Source: Burkholderiaceae bacterium (lineage in GTDB: Bacteria > Pseudomonadota > Gammaproteobacteria > Burkholderiales > Burkholderiaceae_C). From it: a DNA stretch of 5,917 nucleotides. The stretch is from positions 1 through 5,917 of the forward strand of contig JAIRQU010000150.1 in the NCBI GenBank assembly GCA_031256305.1, written 5' to 3'. The notes beneath the pieces were generated by a model, which was not told the DNA's origin, did not search any database, and was given only the letters and a program-made list of their open reading frames with translations. This document shows positions 1-5,750 of this stretch, one piece after another (position 1 is the stretch's first letter; the number at the start of each line of letters is the position of its first letter). The position numbers and the translations under genes are program-made.

Positions 1-422
1 TCATCGCATCGGGCGCGTTCCACCTGGCCAAGCCCAGCGACCTGATCCCGGAGCTGCAAGGCCGCCTGCCGATCCGGGTAGAGCTGGCTTCGCTGTCGGT
101 GGAGGACTTCAAGGCCATCCTGACGCAAACCGATGCCTCGCTCTCGCGCCAGTATCAGGCCCTGCTGGCCACCGAGGGCGTCACGCTAGCCTTTACCGAC
201 GCGGGCATCGCGCGGCTGGCCGAAATCGCTTTCCAAGTCAACGAAAACACCGAGAACATCGGCGCGCGGCGGCTGTCCACCGTCATGGAGCGGCTGCTGG
301 AAGAAGTCAGCTTTGACGCCACACGGTTGCAAGGTCAGACCATCACCATTGACGCGCCCTTTGTCGATGCGCGGCTGGCCGAACTGAGCGGCGACGAAGA
401 CTTGTCACGCTATATTTTGTAG
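1..422 (+). CDS. hslU: ATP-dependent protease ATPase subunit HslU (ClpY), C-terminal part, 5' end outside window
   Basis: HslU is the AAA+ unfoldase that forms hexameric rings on the HslV peptidase and feeds it unfolded proteins in the cytosol. The reading frame is already open at the left edge. It gives 139 residues, equivalent to about residues 305-443 of the 443-residue E. coli protein, with no gap needed by eye. Visible landmarks are IASGAF at the start, then GRLPIR, whose first Arg (window residue 21) matches the E. coli arginine finger R325. ENIGARRL follows, with its first Arg (residue 89) matching sensor-2 R393. The tail DEDLSRYIL is the family's conserved C-terminus that docks into HslV (EDLSRFIL in E. 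coli). The ATP-binding Walker motifs and the I domain lie upstream of the window, where hslV would also be expected. The stop TAG is at 420-422, nine bases before the next start codon. Nothing suggests damage. Confidence 0.97.
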   Translation, partial: IASGAFHLAKPSDLIPELQGRLPIRVELASLSVEDFKAILTQTDASLSRQYQALLATEGVTLAFTDAGIARLAEIAFQVNENTENIGARRLSTVMERLLEEVSFDATRLQGQTITIDAPFVDARLAELSGDEDLSRYIL

Positions 423-430
423 AGCGCGTC

Positions 431-934
431 ATGCAGGTTTGGCGGCGTATTCCATTGTCCCTTGTCGCCATGATGAGCTTGACCGGCCCGCTGCTGACCA
501 GTTGCGCGCTGCCAGACGCGCCGCCGCTGGACTACCAATGCCCGCACGACCTGCGCTTTACCGCGCGTTTATACCGGGACATGGCCATGCTCGACGGCAT
601 GAGCGGCCACGCGGTACTGGCGCGCCAAGCGCCACAAGCATCGGACGCGCCCGCCGGTGATGCCGGCGGCAAGAGCGCGCCGCTGCGCTATGCCGACGAC
701 AGCGTGCGCGCCCAGTTCGGTCTGGGCGAACAAGGCCGCCTGGCGCGGCTGGACTACACCGACATTCCCGAACCTGTCTATTGCGCGCGGATCGCCCCGC
801 CCGGCGCGCCCGTGACGCCGCCCTACGCCATCAACCGCGACGGCCCGCGTCCGCCCCCGCTCTCGCCAAACCCCGATGCGCCGGTGATAACCAACATCCG
901 CACCGGCGACGGAGCCGACACGCGATTGAATTGA
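431..934 (+). CDS. Small lipoprotein, divergent MliC-like candidate
   Basis: The 167-residue product starts with a lipoprotein signal peptide: positive n-region (MQVWRR), hydrophobic stretch, then lipobox LTSC with the lipidated Cys at residue 25. Ala at +2 gives no inner-membrane retention signal, so outer-membrane sorting is inferred. The mature part begins with a DYQC motif (Cys37), followed by a beta-rich stretch, an Ala/Gly/Ser-rich insert (about 65-83), RYADD (86-90), FGLGEQG (96-102) and a second Cys at 118. The order YxC, RY, G-rich strand and late Cys resembles MliC, the membrane-bound inhibitor of c-type lysozyme. However, the SGxxY motif and the Lys before the Gly are missing, so lysozyme inhibition cannot be assumed. 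The tail from about 121 is Pro-rich and probably disordered. The ATG at 431 is chosen because later Mets (residues 14 and 15) would remove the charged n-region. It follows hslU by eight bases with no good ribosome site, suggesting co-transcription. Confidence 0.8.
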   Translation: MQVWRRIPLSLVAMMSLTGPLLTSCALPDAPPLDYQCPHDLRFTARLYRDMAMLDGMSGHAVLARQAPQASDAPAGDAGGKSAPLRYADDSVRAQFGLGEQGRLARLDYTDIPEPVYCARIAPPGAPVTPPYAINRDGPRPPPLSPNPDAPVITNIRTGDGADTRLN

Positions 935-992
935 ACCGGCGGTGGCGATGCGGACACGGCACAATCAAAATTGTTCTTTACCCCTCTTTTCC

Positions 993-998
993 AAGGAA
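993..998 (+). promoter_or_regulatory. Ribosome binding site of the DUF1840 gene
   Basis: AAGGAA lies seven bases before the ATG at 1006 and follows a pyrimidine-rich tract (about 974-992). It is the clearest Shine-Dalgarno site in the window. It sets the start at 1006 rather than at the ATG at 781, where the same frame is open but lies inside the lipoprotein gene. Confidence 0.75.
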
Positions 999-1005
999 CC
1001 TACCG

Positions 1006-1323
1006 ATGCTCTACAAATTCAAATCCCCCGTAGCCGCTGACGTCATCATGCTGCAACCCAATGCCGAGGAGCTGCTCAAGATCATCGGCAAAACCCCCGG
1101 CCCCACGGGCATTGTCACGGTCGCGCAAGCGCCCGCCGCCATCGCGGCCTTGCGCGCCGAAATCGCGCGGCGCGAAGCCAAGGGCGCTGCGCCCGGCACC
1201 GCGACCGGTGCAACCGGCAACGAAGAGGATGACGTGATCTCGCTGCGGCACCGCGCCACGCCGTTCATCGAACTGCTGGAGCGCAGCAGCGCCGCGGGCA
1301 AGGATGTGGTCTGGGGCGTCTGA
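1006..1323 (+). CDS. DUF1840 domain-containing protein
   Basis: The gene encodes a 105-residue cytosolic protein of no known function. From memory, its opening (MLYKFKSP, then ADVIML) and overall plan match the DUF1840 family of Burkholderiales. The first part (about 1-58) is the conserved segment: a short beta strand, a helix with LLKIIGK, a Gly/Pro turn (PGPTGIVTV) and an Ala/Arg-rich helix. A Gly/Ala/Thr linker (about 60-72) leads to an acidic EEDD and a second conserved block, ISLRHRATPFIELLERS (79-95). The end, GKDVVWGV, is also typical. No signal peptide, membrane segment or catalytic motif is visible. The start is supported by a good ribosome site. The last 20 bases overlap the start of the pseudouridine synthase gene in another frame, so the two are probably translated from one message. 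Confidence 0.85.
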   Translation: MLYKFKSPVAADVIMLQPNAEELLKIIGKTPGPTGIVTVAQAPAAIAALRAEIARREAKGAAPGTATGATGNEEDDVISLRHRATPFIELLERSSAAGKDVVWGV

Positions 1324-2161
1324 CCTGTCCTCGGACATCCGGCAGTTCTGGAAAAGCGGCGTTGAAAACATTGTGCAGCCTGCCGTATCTGAAACCAATC
1401 TACTGCCCGCCGCCACGCGCCTGAACAAGCGCCTGGCAGACATGGGGCTGTGTTCGCGGCGCGAAGCCGATGACTGGATTGCGCGCGGCTGGGTGCGAGT
1501 CAACGGCCAAGTCGTCGGTCTGGGCGTCAAAGTCCTGCCCGCCGACTGCGTAACGGTCAATCGCCAGGCGGACGTGCAACAGGCACAGCGCATAACGATC
1601 CTGTTGCACAAGCCGGTCGGCTACGTCAGCGGCCAGGCCGAGGACGGTCACCTGCCCGCCGTGGTGCTGATCCGCGCCGAAAACCGCTGGGCGCGCGATG
1701 CCGCGCCGCGGCGCTTTGCCCCCGCGCAGCGCAAGGGCCTAGCACCCGCCGGGCGGCTGGACATCGACTCGACCGGCCTGCTGGTGCTCACGCAGGACGG
1801 GCGCATCGCGCGCCAGCTCATCGGCGAGACGTCCACTGTCGAAAAAGAATACCTGGTGCGCGTGGCATACGAGGGTGTCACGCAGAATGTACACACCGTT
1901 TTCCCTCCCCCGCGCCTGGCGTTGCTGCGGCACGGCCTGGCGCTGGACGGCCAGCCGCTCAAACCGGCGCGCGTTGATTGGCTCAACCCGGAACAACTGC
2001 GCTTTGTGCTGGCCGAAGGCAAAAAACGCCAGATTCGCCGCATGTGCGAACTGGTGGGCTTGACCGTGACCGGCCTCAAGCGCGTGCGCATCGGGCAGGT
2101 TGCCTTGGGCGCGTTGCCGCCGGGACAATGGCGGTATCTGGGAGCAGACGAGGCGTTTTGA
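1304..2161 (+). CDS. rluF: RluF-like 23S rRNA pseudouridine synthase (RsuA/RluB/RluE/RluF family)
   Basis: This enzyme converts specific uridines to pseudouridine, in RluF's case U2604 of 23S rRNA. The 285-residue product has an S4 RNA-binding domain at about 38-95 (RLNKRLADMGLCSRREAD). The catalytic domain follows, with LHKPVGYVSG (101-110), the signature GRLDIDSTGLL (150-160) whose Asp153 is the expected catalytic residue, EKEYLVRV (180-187) and KKRQIRRMCE (240-249). The order and spacing fit RluF. The exception is an extra basic stretch of about 15-20 residues before GRLD (about 127-147) that E. coli RluF lacks. The exact target base is inferred, so the symbol is tentative. The start is uncertain: the ATG at 1304 overlaps the DUF1840 gene and has AAGG directly against it, too close for a normal ribosome site. 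A GTG at 1373 would remove 23 residues before the S4 domain. Residues 1-37 match nothing I recognise. Confidence 0.85.
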   Translation: MWSGASDLSSDIRQFWKSGVENIVQPAVSETNLLPAATRLNKRLADMGLCSRREADDWIARGWVRVNGQVVGLGVKVLPADCVTVNRQADVQQAQRITILLHKPVGYVSGQAEDGHLPAVVLIRAENRWARDAAPRRFAPAQRKGLAPAGRLDIDSTGLLVLTQDGRIARQLIGETSTVEKEYLVRVAYEGVTQNVHTVFPPPRLALLRHGLALDGQPLKPARVDWLNPEQLRFVLAEGKKRQIRRMCELVGLTVTGLKRVRIGQVALGALPPGQWRYLGADEAF

Positions 2162-2301
2162 GCATCGGCATTTGGGAATAGCGCCGTTGCCCAACATCGG
2201 CTCCCAATGTCAAGCGCCGAATGGTATTCGGTCAAAAACAAATTGCATCTCTTGAAACGTCAACGCAGCCGATGCAAACCCAGTGGCTGGGCTATGGAAT
2301 C

Positions 2302-2326
2302 AAGGAATTGAGTGTATTGAATCCTT
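2302..2326. other. Weak imperfect hairpin in the convergent rluF/tyrB gap
   Basis: The arms at 2302-2311 and 2317-2326 pair over ten positions (AAGGA with TCCTT at the base) with one mismatch and two G-T wobbles, around a five-base loop. It is AT-rich and has no T-run on either side, so it is not a standard intrinsic terminator. Its place between two converging genes is the only argument for a role in transcript ends. The rest of 2162-2340 shows no gene. It has a short bulged inverted repeat (arms near 2169-2177 and 2202-2209), also without a T-run. Confidence 0.25.
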
Positions 2327-2340
2327 ACGCTATATGCGGG

Positions 2341-3573
2341 TTACAGCCCGCCATTGGATTGAACCCCAGCCGCCGCTATGGCCTGGGCGACTTGCTCAAT
2401 GTTCTGGGCGGTCAGGCCGGTCACGCACAGGCGGCCAGAGCGCACCAGGTAGATCGCGTGCTGTTCGCGCAGTTGATTGACCTGCGCGGCGGTCAGACCC
2501 GTGTAGCTGAACATGCCGCGCTGGGTAACCAGGTAGTCCCAGTTGCGCTGCGGCAAGCGTGCGCGCAGCGCCTCGCGCAATTGGCCGCGCATGGCCGTCA
2601 TGCGCTTGCACATGGCGGCCAGTTCCTGCTGCCACAGCGCCAGCAATTCCGGGGTTTGCAGCACCGTGGCGATTAGGCGCGCGCCATGCGTGGGCGGCGA
2701 GGAATAGTTGCGCCGCACGGCGGCCTTGAGTTGCCCCAGCACCGTTTGCGCGGCGGCCGCGTCGGCGCACACTACGTGCAACGCGCCGCAGCGTTCGCCG
2801 TAGAGCGAGAAGTTCTTGGAAAACGAATTGGCCGCAAAGAACTGCACGCCCGCGTCGGCCAGCGCGCGCACCGGCCAGGCGTCCTCGTCCAGTCCGTCGC
2901 CAAAGCCCTGATACGCCATATCGACAAACGGGATCAGGCCGCCTTCGACCAGCGCGGGAATCAGCGCCTGCCATTGCTGGCGCGACAAATCCACGCCGGT
3001 CGGGTTGTGGCAGCAGGCGTGCAGCAGCACGATGTCCCCGCACGGCAACGCCCGGATGGCCGCCAGCATGGCCTCGAAACACAACGTCCCGGTGGCCGCG
3101 TCGTAATACGGATAAGTGCCGACCTTCAAGCCCGCGCCCTCGAAGATGGCCACGTGGTTGTCCCAGGTCGGGTCGCTCACCCACACGCCCGCGCCGGGAA
3201 AGTAGCGCCGCAAGAAATCCGCGCCGACCTTGAGCGCGCCCGATCCGCCCAGCGCCTGAAGCGTGGCGATGCGCCCGCTGTTGACGGCTTCGCGCTGTGG
3301 CCCGAACACCAGGCGCTGCGCCGCGGCGCGGTAATTGGCCGCGCCTTCCATCGGCAGATAACCGCAGGGCAGCACGTTCTGCGCCAATTGCTGTTCGGCG
3401 CGCCGAATGGCCTGGAGCACCGGCAGCCGGCCCTGCTCGTCCAGATACAGGCCCACGCTCAGGCTGACCTTGTGCGGACGCGGGTCGCGCTGAAAGCCCT
3501 CCATCAAGCTCAGGATGGGGTCGCCGGGGTAGGCGGGAACATGGGAAAAAATGGACGCGACGGGGATAGTCAT
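2341..3573 (-). CDS. tyrB: Aromatic amino acid aminotransferase (class I, PLP-dependent)
   Basis: The enzyme transfers an amino group from glutamate to 4-hydroxyphenylpyruvate or phenylpyruvate, the last step of tyrosine and phenylalanine synthesis, and often also acts on aspartate. The 410-residue protein is close to E. coli TyrB (397) throughout. Landmarks are AYPGDPILSLMEGF (14-27), YLPMEG (72-77), LGGSGALKVGADF (108-120), WVSDPTWDNHVAIF (131-144), CCHNPTG (187-193, with the cofactor-contacting Asn), VDMAYQGF (217-224, with Asp218 and Tyr221), NSFSKNFSLYGER (249-261) with the PLP-binding lysine at 253, VRRNYSSPP (286-294) and SGR (379-381), whose Arg binds the substrate carboxylate. VRRNYSSPP and RGMFSYTGL favour TyrB over AspC. 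The start at 3573 gives a short N-terminus like the family's. In-frame ATGs at 3579 and 3642 also exist, and no strong ribosome site decides between 3573 and 3579. It is transcribed away from ppiD and towards rluF. Confidence 0.94.
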   Translation of the reverse strand: MTIPVASIFSHVPAYPGDPILSLMEGFQRDPRPHKVSLSVGLYLDEQGRLPVLQAIRRAEQQLAQNVLPCGYLPMEGAANYRAAAQRLVFGPQREAVNSGRIATLQALGGSGALKVGADFLRRYFPGAGVWVSDPTWDNHVAIFEGAGLKVGTYPYYDAATGTLCFEAMLAAIRALPCGDIVLLHACCHNPTGVDLSRQQWQALIPALVEGGLIPFVDMAYQGFGDGLDEDAWPVRALADAGVQFFAANSFSKNFSLYGERCGALHVVCADAAAAQTVLGQLKAAVRRNYSSPPTHGARLIATVLQTPELLALWQQELAAMCKRMTAMRGQLREALRARLPQRNWDYLVTQRGMFSYTGLTAAQVNQLREQHAIYLVRSGRLCVTGLTAQNIEQVAQAIAAAGVQSNGGL

Positions 3574-3640
3574 GCACATGCGTGAAATAAAAAGCCGTTC
3601 CGCCAAGGAAACCAAGGAGGGCAGCGAACCGGCCAAAGAC

Positions 3641-3646
3641 ATTCTA
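3641..3646 (-). promoter_or_regulatory. Possible -10 element for tyrB
   Basis: Read on the - strand this is TAGAAT, five of six matches to TATAAT, about 70 bases before the tyrB start. No recognisable -35 lies at 16-18 bases. It overlaps the alternative ATG at 3642, so only one of the two readings can be right. Confidence 0.25.
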
Positions 3647-3656
3647 GGTGCGTTCC

Positions 3657-3662
3657 TATAAT
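3657..3662 (+). promoter_or_regulatory. Candidate sigma-70 -10 element for ppiD
   Basis: A perfect TATAAT sits about 75 bases before the ppiD start, in the only sizeable gap upstream of it. The -35 is poor: AAGACA at 3636-3641 matches TTGACA at four positions with a short 15-base spacer. A transcript would start near 3669 and carry a leader of about 65-70 bases. The hexamer also overlaps the stop of a doubtful 27-codon frame, so chance cannot be excluded. Confidence 0.5.
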
Positions 3663-3682
3663 CCAGCGCTGTTCTTTGCGCA

Positions 3683-3708
3683 GGCGAACCCCGGTTCGCC
3701 GGTGTTTT
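3683..3708 (+). promoter_or_regulatory. Inverted repeat and terminator-like hairpin in the presumed ppiD leader
   Basis: Two overlapping structures can form. One is an eight-base perfect inverted repeat, GGCGAACC (3683-3690) and GGTTCGCC (3693-3700), separated by two bases. The other is a hairpin with a TTCG loop at 3695-3698 and CCGG arms on each side. It extends to AACCCCGG (3687-3694) pairing with CCGGTGTT (3699-3706) with one mismatch. A T-run, TTTT (3705-3708), overlaps and follows the second arm. This looks like a weak intrinsic terminator or attenuator, between the TATAAT and the ppiD ATG. An operator is an alternative reading. Confidence 0.4.
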
Positions 3709-3736
3709 ATCGGCCCTGCAACCGGACTTATCGGGC

Positions 3737-5674
3737 ATGTTCAATTTCTTACACAACCACCGCAAGCTCCTCATGGTGGTCTTGTTCGTGCTGGTTTTCC
3801 CCTCGTTCGTGCTGTTTGGCATCAGCAATTACTCGTCAGTCAACCTGGGCGCGGCCAAAGTGGCGCGGGTCGATGGGCAGGGCATTACCCAGACCGAATG
3901 GGACAACGCCGTGCGGCGCGCGTCCGACGATATTCGCGCCAACAACCCCAACGTGGATGCCAAGCTGCTGGATACCGCCGCCTTCAAATATGCCGTGCTT
4001 GAACGCCTGGTGCGCGAGCGCGTGCTGACCGCCGCCGCCGCGCACGAACGCCTGGCCATCAGCGACGCGCAACTGGCGCAGGCGCTGCGCCAAGACCCGA
4101 CCATCGCCAGCCTGCGCAAGCCCGACGGTTCCATCGACATGGCGCGCTATGAGCAACTGACTGTCTCGGTGGGCGGCCCCGCGGGTTATGAAGCGCGCCT
4201 GCGCGCGCGACTGTCGCAGATGCAGGCGCTCGATGGCGTGATGCAATCAAGCCTGGCCGGTCAAGCCCTGGCCGACGTGGCGGCGGGCGCACAGCAGCAA
4301 CAGCGCCAGGCGCGCATCGCGTTGTTCAAGCCGGCCGACTACGCCAGCAAGCTCAACCCCGCCCAAGCCGATCTGCAAGCGTTCTATCGGGCCCACATCG
4401 CGCAATACCAGGCGCCCGAATCGGCGCAGATCCAGTACGTCGTGCTGGACCTCGATAACGTCAAGCGCGGCATCACGGTCAGCGAGTCCGACTTGCACAC
4501 CTATTACGACCAGAACGCCGCCACGCTGGGCGCGCCCGAACAGCGGCGCGCCAGCCACATCCTGATTGCCGCGCCCAAGAATGCGCCCGCCGCCGACCGC
4601 GTCAAAGCCAAAGCGCGCGCCGAGGCGCTGCTGGCCCAGTTGCGCAAGGCGCCCGATACGTTCGCCCAGGTCGCCAAGGCAAACTCGCAGGACGACGCCA
4701 GCGCCCAGCAAGGCGGCGACCTGGGGTGGTTCCAGCGCAACGAGGGCATTGAGCCGGTGATCGCCAAGGCCGCGTTTGGGCTGACCAAGGCCGGCGACCT
4801 GAGCGGCGTGGTGGAAAGCGATTACGGCTACCACATCGTGCGTCTGCCGGGCATCAAGCCCGCCAGCGTGCCGCCGTTCGAGCAGGTGCGCGCCAATCTG
4901 GAGGACAAATTCCGCACCCAGCAGGCCCAGCGCCAATTCAGCGATTTGGCCGACACTTTCACCAACACGGTGTACGAGCAAAGCGATTCCCTCAAGCCTG
5001 CCGCCGATCCGCTCAAGCTGCCGATTCAGACGGCCCAAATCACGCGCCCGCCCGCGCCGGGCGTTACGGGCGCGCTGGCCAATCCCAAATTTCTCCAGGC
5101 CATCTTCAGCGCCGACGCGCGCGAGAAAAAGCGCAACACCGAGGCCATTGAAACCGGCCCCAATCAACTGATCTCCGGGCGCGTAGTCTCCTACAGCCCG
5201 GCGCACGCCCAGCCCTATGCCGAGGTCAAGGATCAGGTGCGCGCAGCCTATCTGGCCGAGCGCGGCGCGCAACTGGCGCGGCAGGCGGGCCAGCAACAGC
5301 TCAAGGCTTGGCAGGCCAGTCCGGCCAGCGCCGCAGCGGGGCTGGGCGCGCCGGTTACGCTCTCGCGCCAGGACGCGCAAAAGCAGCCCGCGGCGCTGGT
5401 GGAAGCTGTATTGCGCGCCAATCCGGCCAAGCTGCCGGCGTTGGTCGGCGTTGATCTGGGCGCGGACGGCTATGCCATTGCGCAGATCGAAAAAGTGCTG
5501 CCCTGGGCCGCGCCTAGCAAGGATCAGGCCGCGCAAGACCTGACGGGTTATCAGCGGCTGTGGGGGCAAGCCGAGGCGCTGGCCTATTACGGCTATCTGA
5601 GGGACCGCTACAAGGCGCAAATTCTGGCGCCGCAGCCCCAGCAAGGCTTGGGCGCCTTTGCAGCGGCGCAATGA
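3737..5674 (+). CDS. ppiD: PpiD-type periplasmic folding chaperone / peptidyl-prolyl isomerase (SurA_N and parvulin domains)
   Basis: PpiD is anchored in the inner membrane near the Sec translocon and helps newly exported proteins fold. The 645-residue product (E. coli 623) has a short cytosolic N-terminus (MFNFLHNHRK), one membrane helix at about 10-30 and a periplasmic remainder. A SurA_N-like chaperone region follows (about 38-175, opening AAKVARVDGQGIT). A parvulin domain lies at about 268-372, with RASHIL (271-276), GGDLGWF (326-332), AFGL (346-349) and YGYHIVRL (363-370). His274 and His366 are the conserved parvulin histidine positions, which read YSII and FLIV in E. coli PpiD. The C-terminal part (about 375-625) resembles the second chaperone half, then a Gln/Ala-rich tail. 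The ATG at 3737 is chosen because it places a basic segment directly before the helix. Its ribosome site is weak (CGGAC or TCGGG just upstream). The neighbours differ from the lon-hupB-ppiD order of E. coli. Confidence 0.92.
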   Translation: MFNFLHNHRKLLMVVLFVLVFPSFVLFGISNYSSVNLGAAKVARVDGQGITQTEWDNAVRRASDDIRANNPNVDAKLLDTAAFKYAVLERLVRERVLTAAAAHERLAISDAQLAQALRQDPTIASLRKPDGSIDMARYEQLTVSVGGPAGYEARLRARLSQMQALDGVMQSSLAGQALADVAAGAQQQQRQARIALFKPADYASKLNPAQADLQAFYRAHIAQYQAPESAQIQYVVLDLDNVKRGITVSESDLHTYYDQNAATLGAPEQRRASHILIAAPKNAPAADRVKAKARAEALLAQLRKAPDTFAQVAKANSQDDASAQQGGDLGWFQRNEGIEPVIAKAAFGLTKAGDLSGVVESDYGYHIVRLPGIKPASVPPFEQVRANLEDKFRTQQAQRQFSDLADTFTNTVYEQSDSLKPAADPLKLPIQTAQITRPPAPGVTGALANPKFLQAIFSADAREKKRNTEAIETGPNQLISGRVVSYSPAHAQPYAEVKDQVRAAYLAERGAQLARQAGQQQLKAWQASPASAAAGLGAPVTLSRQDAQKQPAALVEAVLRANPAKLPALVGVDLGADGYAIAQIEKVLPWAAPSKDQAAQDLTGYQRLWGQAEALAYYGYLRDRYKAQILAPQPQQGLGAFAAAQ

Positions 5675-5750
5675 CGCCGTTGCCCGCGGCCAGGCATTCA
5701 AGTGGTTTGCCCGGCGGCTGACTTCACGACCAGACGATAGCAATAGCAAA

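Noticed and set aside
961..974. Small inverted repeat ACAAT-CAAA-ATTGT before DUF1840
   Set aside because: Only five A/T-rich pairs and no following clean T-run. Too weak for a terminator and no known operator matches.
781..1005. Longer 180-residue form of the DUF1840 protein starting at 781
   Set aside because: The extra part overlaps the lipoprotein gene, is Arg/Pro-rich, and the family-like start at 1006 has a good ribosome site.
2686..3585. 299-codon + strand frame opposite tyrB, and a 393-codon - strand frame in another phase
   Set aside because: Both overlap the well-supported tyrB and give low-complexity Arg/Ala/His-rich products.
3614..3620. Perfect AAGGAGG Shine-Dalgarno sequence on the + strand
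   Set aside because: No start codon at a usable distance. It is one half of a short CCAAGGA direct repeat (3603-3609, 3612-3618), probably chance.
3680..3710. T-arm of a tRNA, suggested by GGTTCG
   Set aside because: No anticodon arm, acceptor stem or CCA end could be fitted around it.
5675..5718. Inverted repeat CGCCG / CGGCG after ppiD as a terminator
   Set aside because: The arms are short and over 30 bases apart and no T-run follows.
5671..5721. 16-codon frame starting in an ATGA overlap with the ppiD stop
   Set aside because: Very short, no ribosome site of its own, no recognisable product. Overlaps of this kind arise by chance.
4247..5749. 500-codon open frame on the - strand opposite ppiD
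   Set aside because: It is the mirror of a GC-rich coding region. The product is Arg/Gly/Leu-rich with no recognisable domain, while the + strand encodes a clear PpiD.
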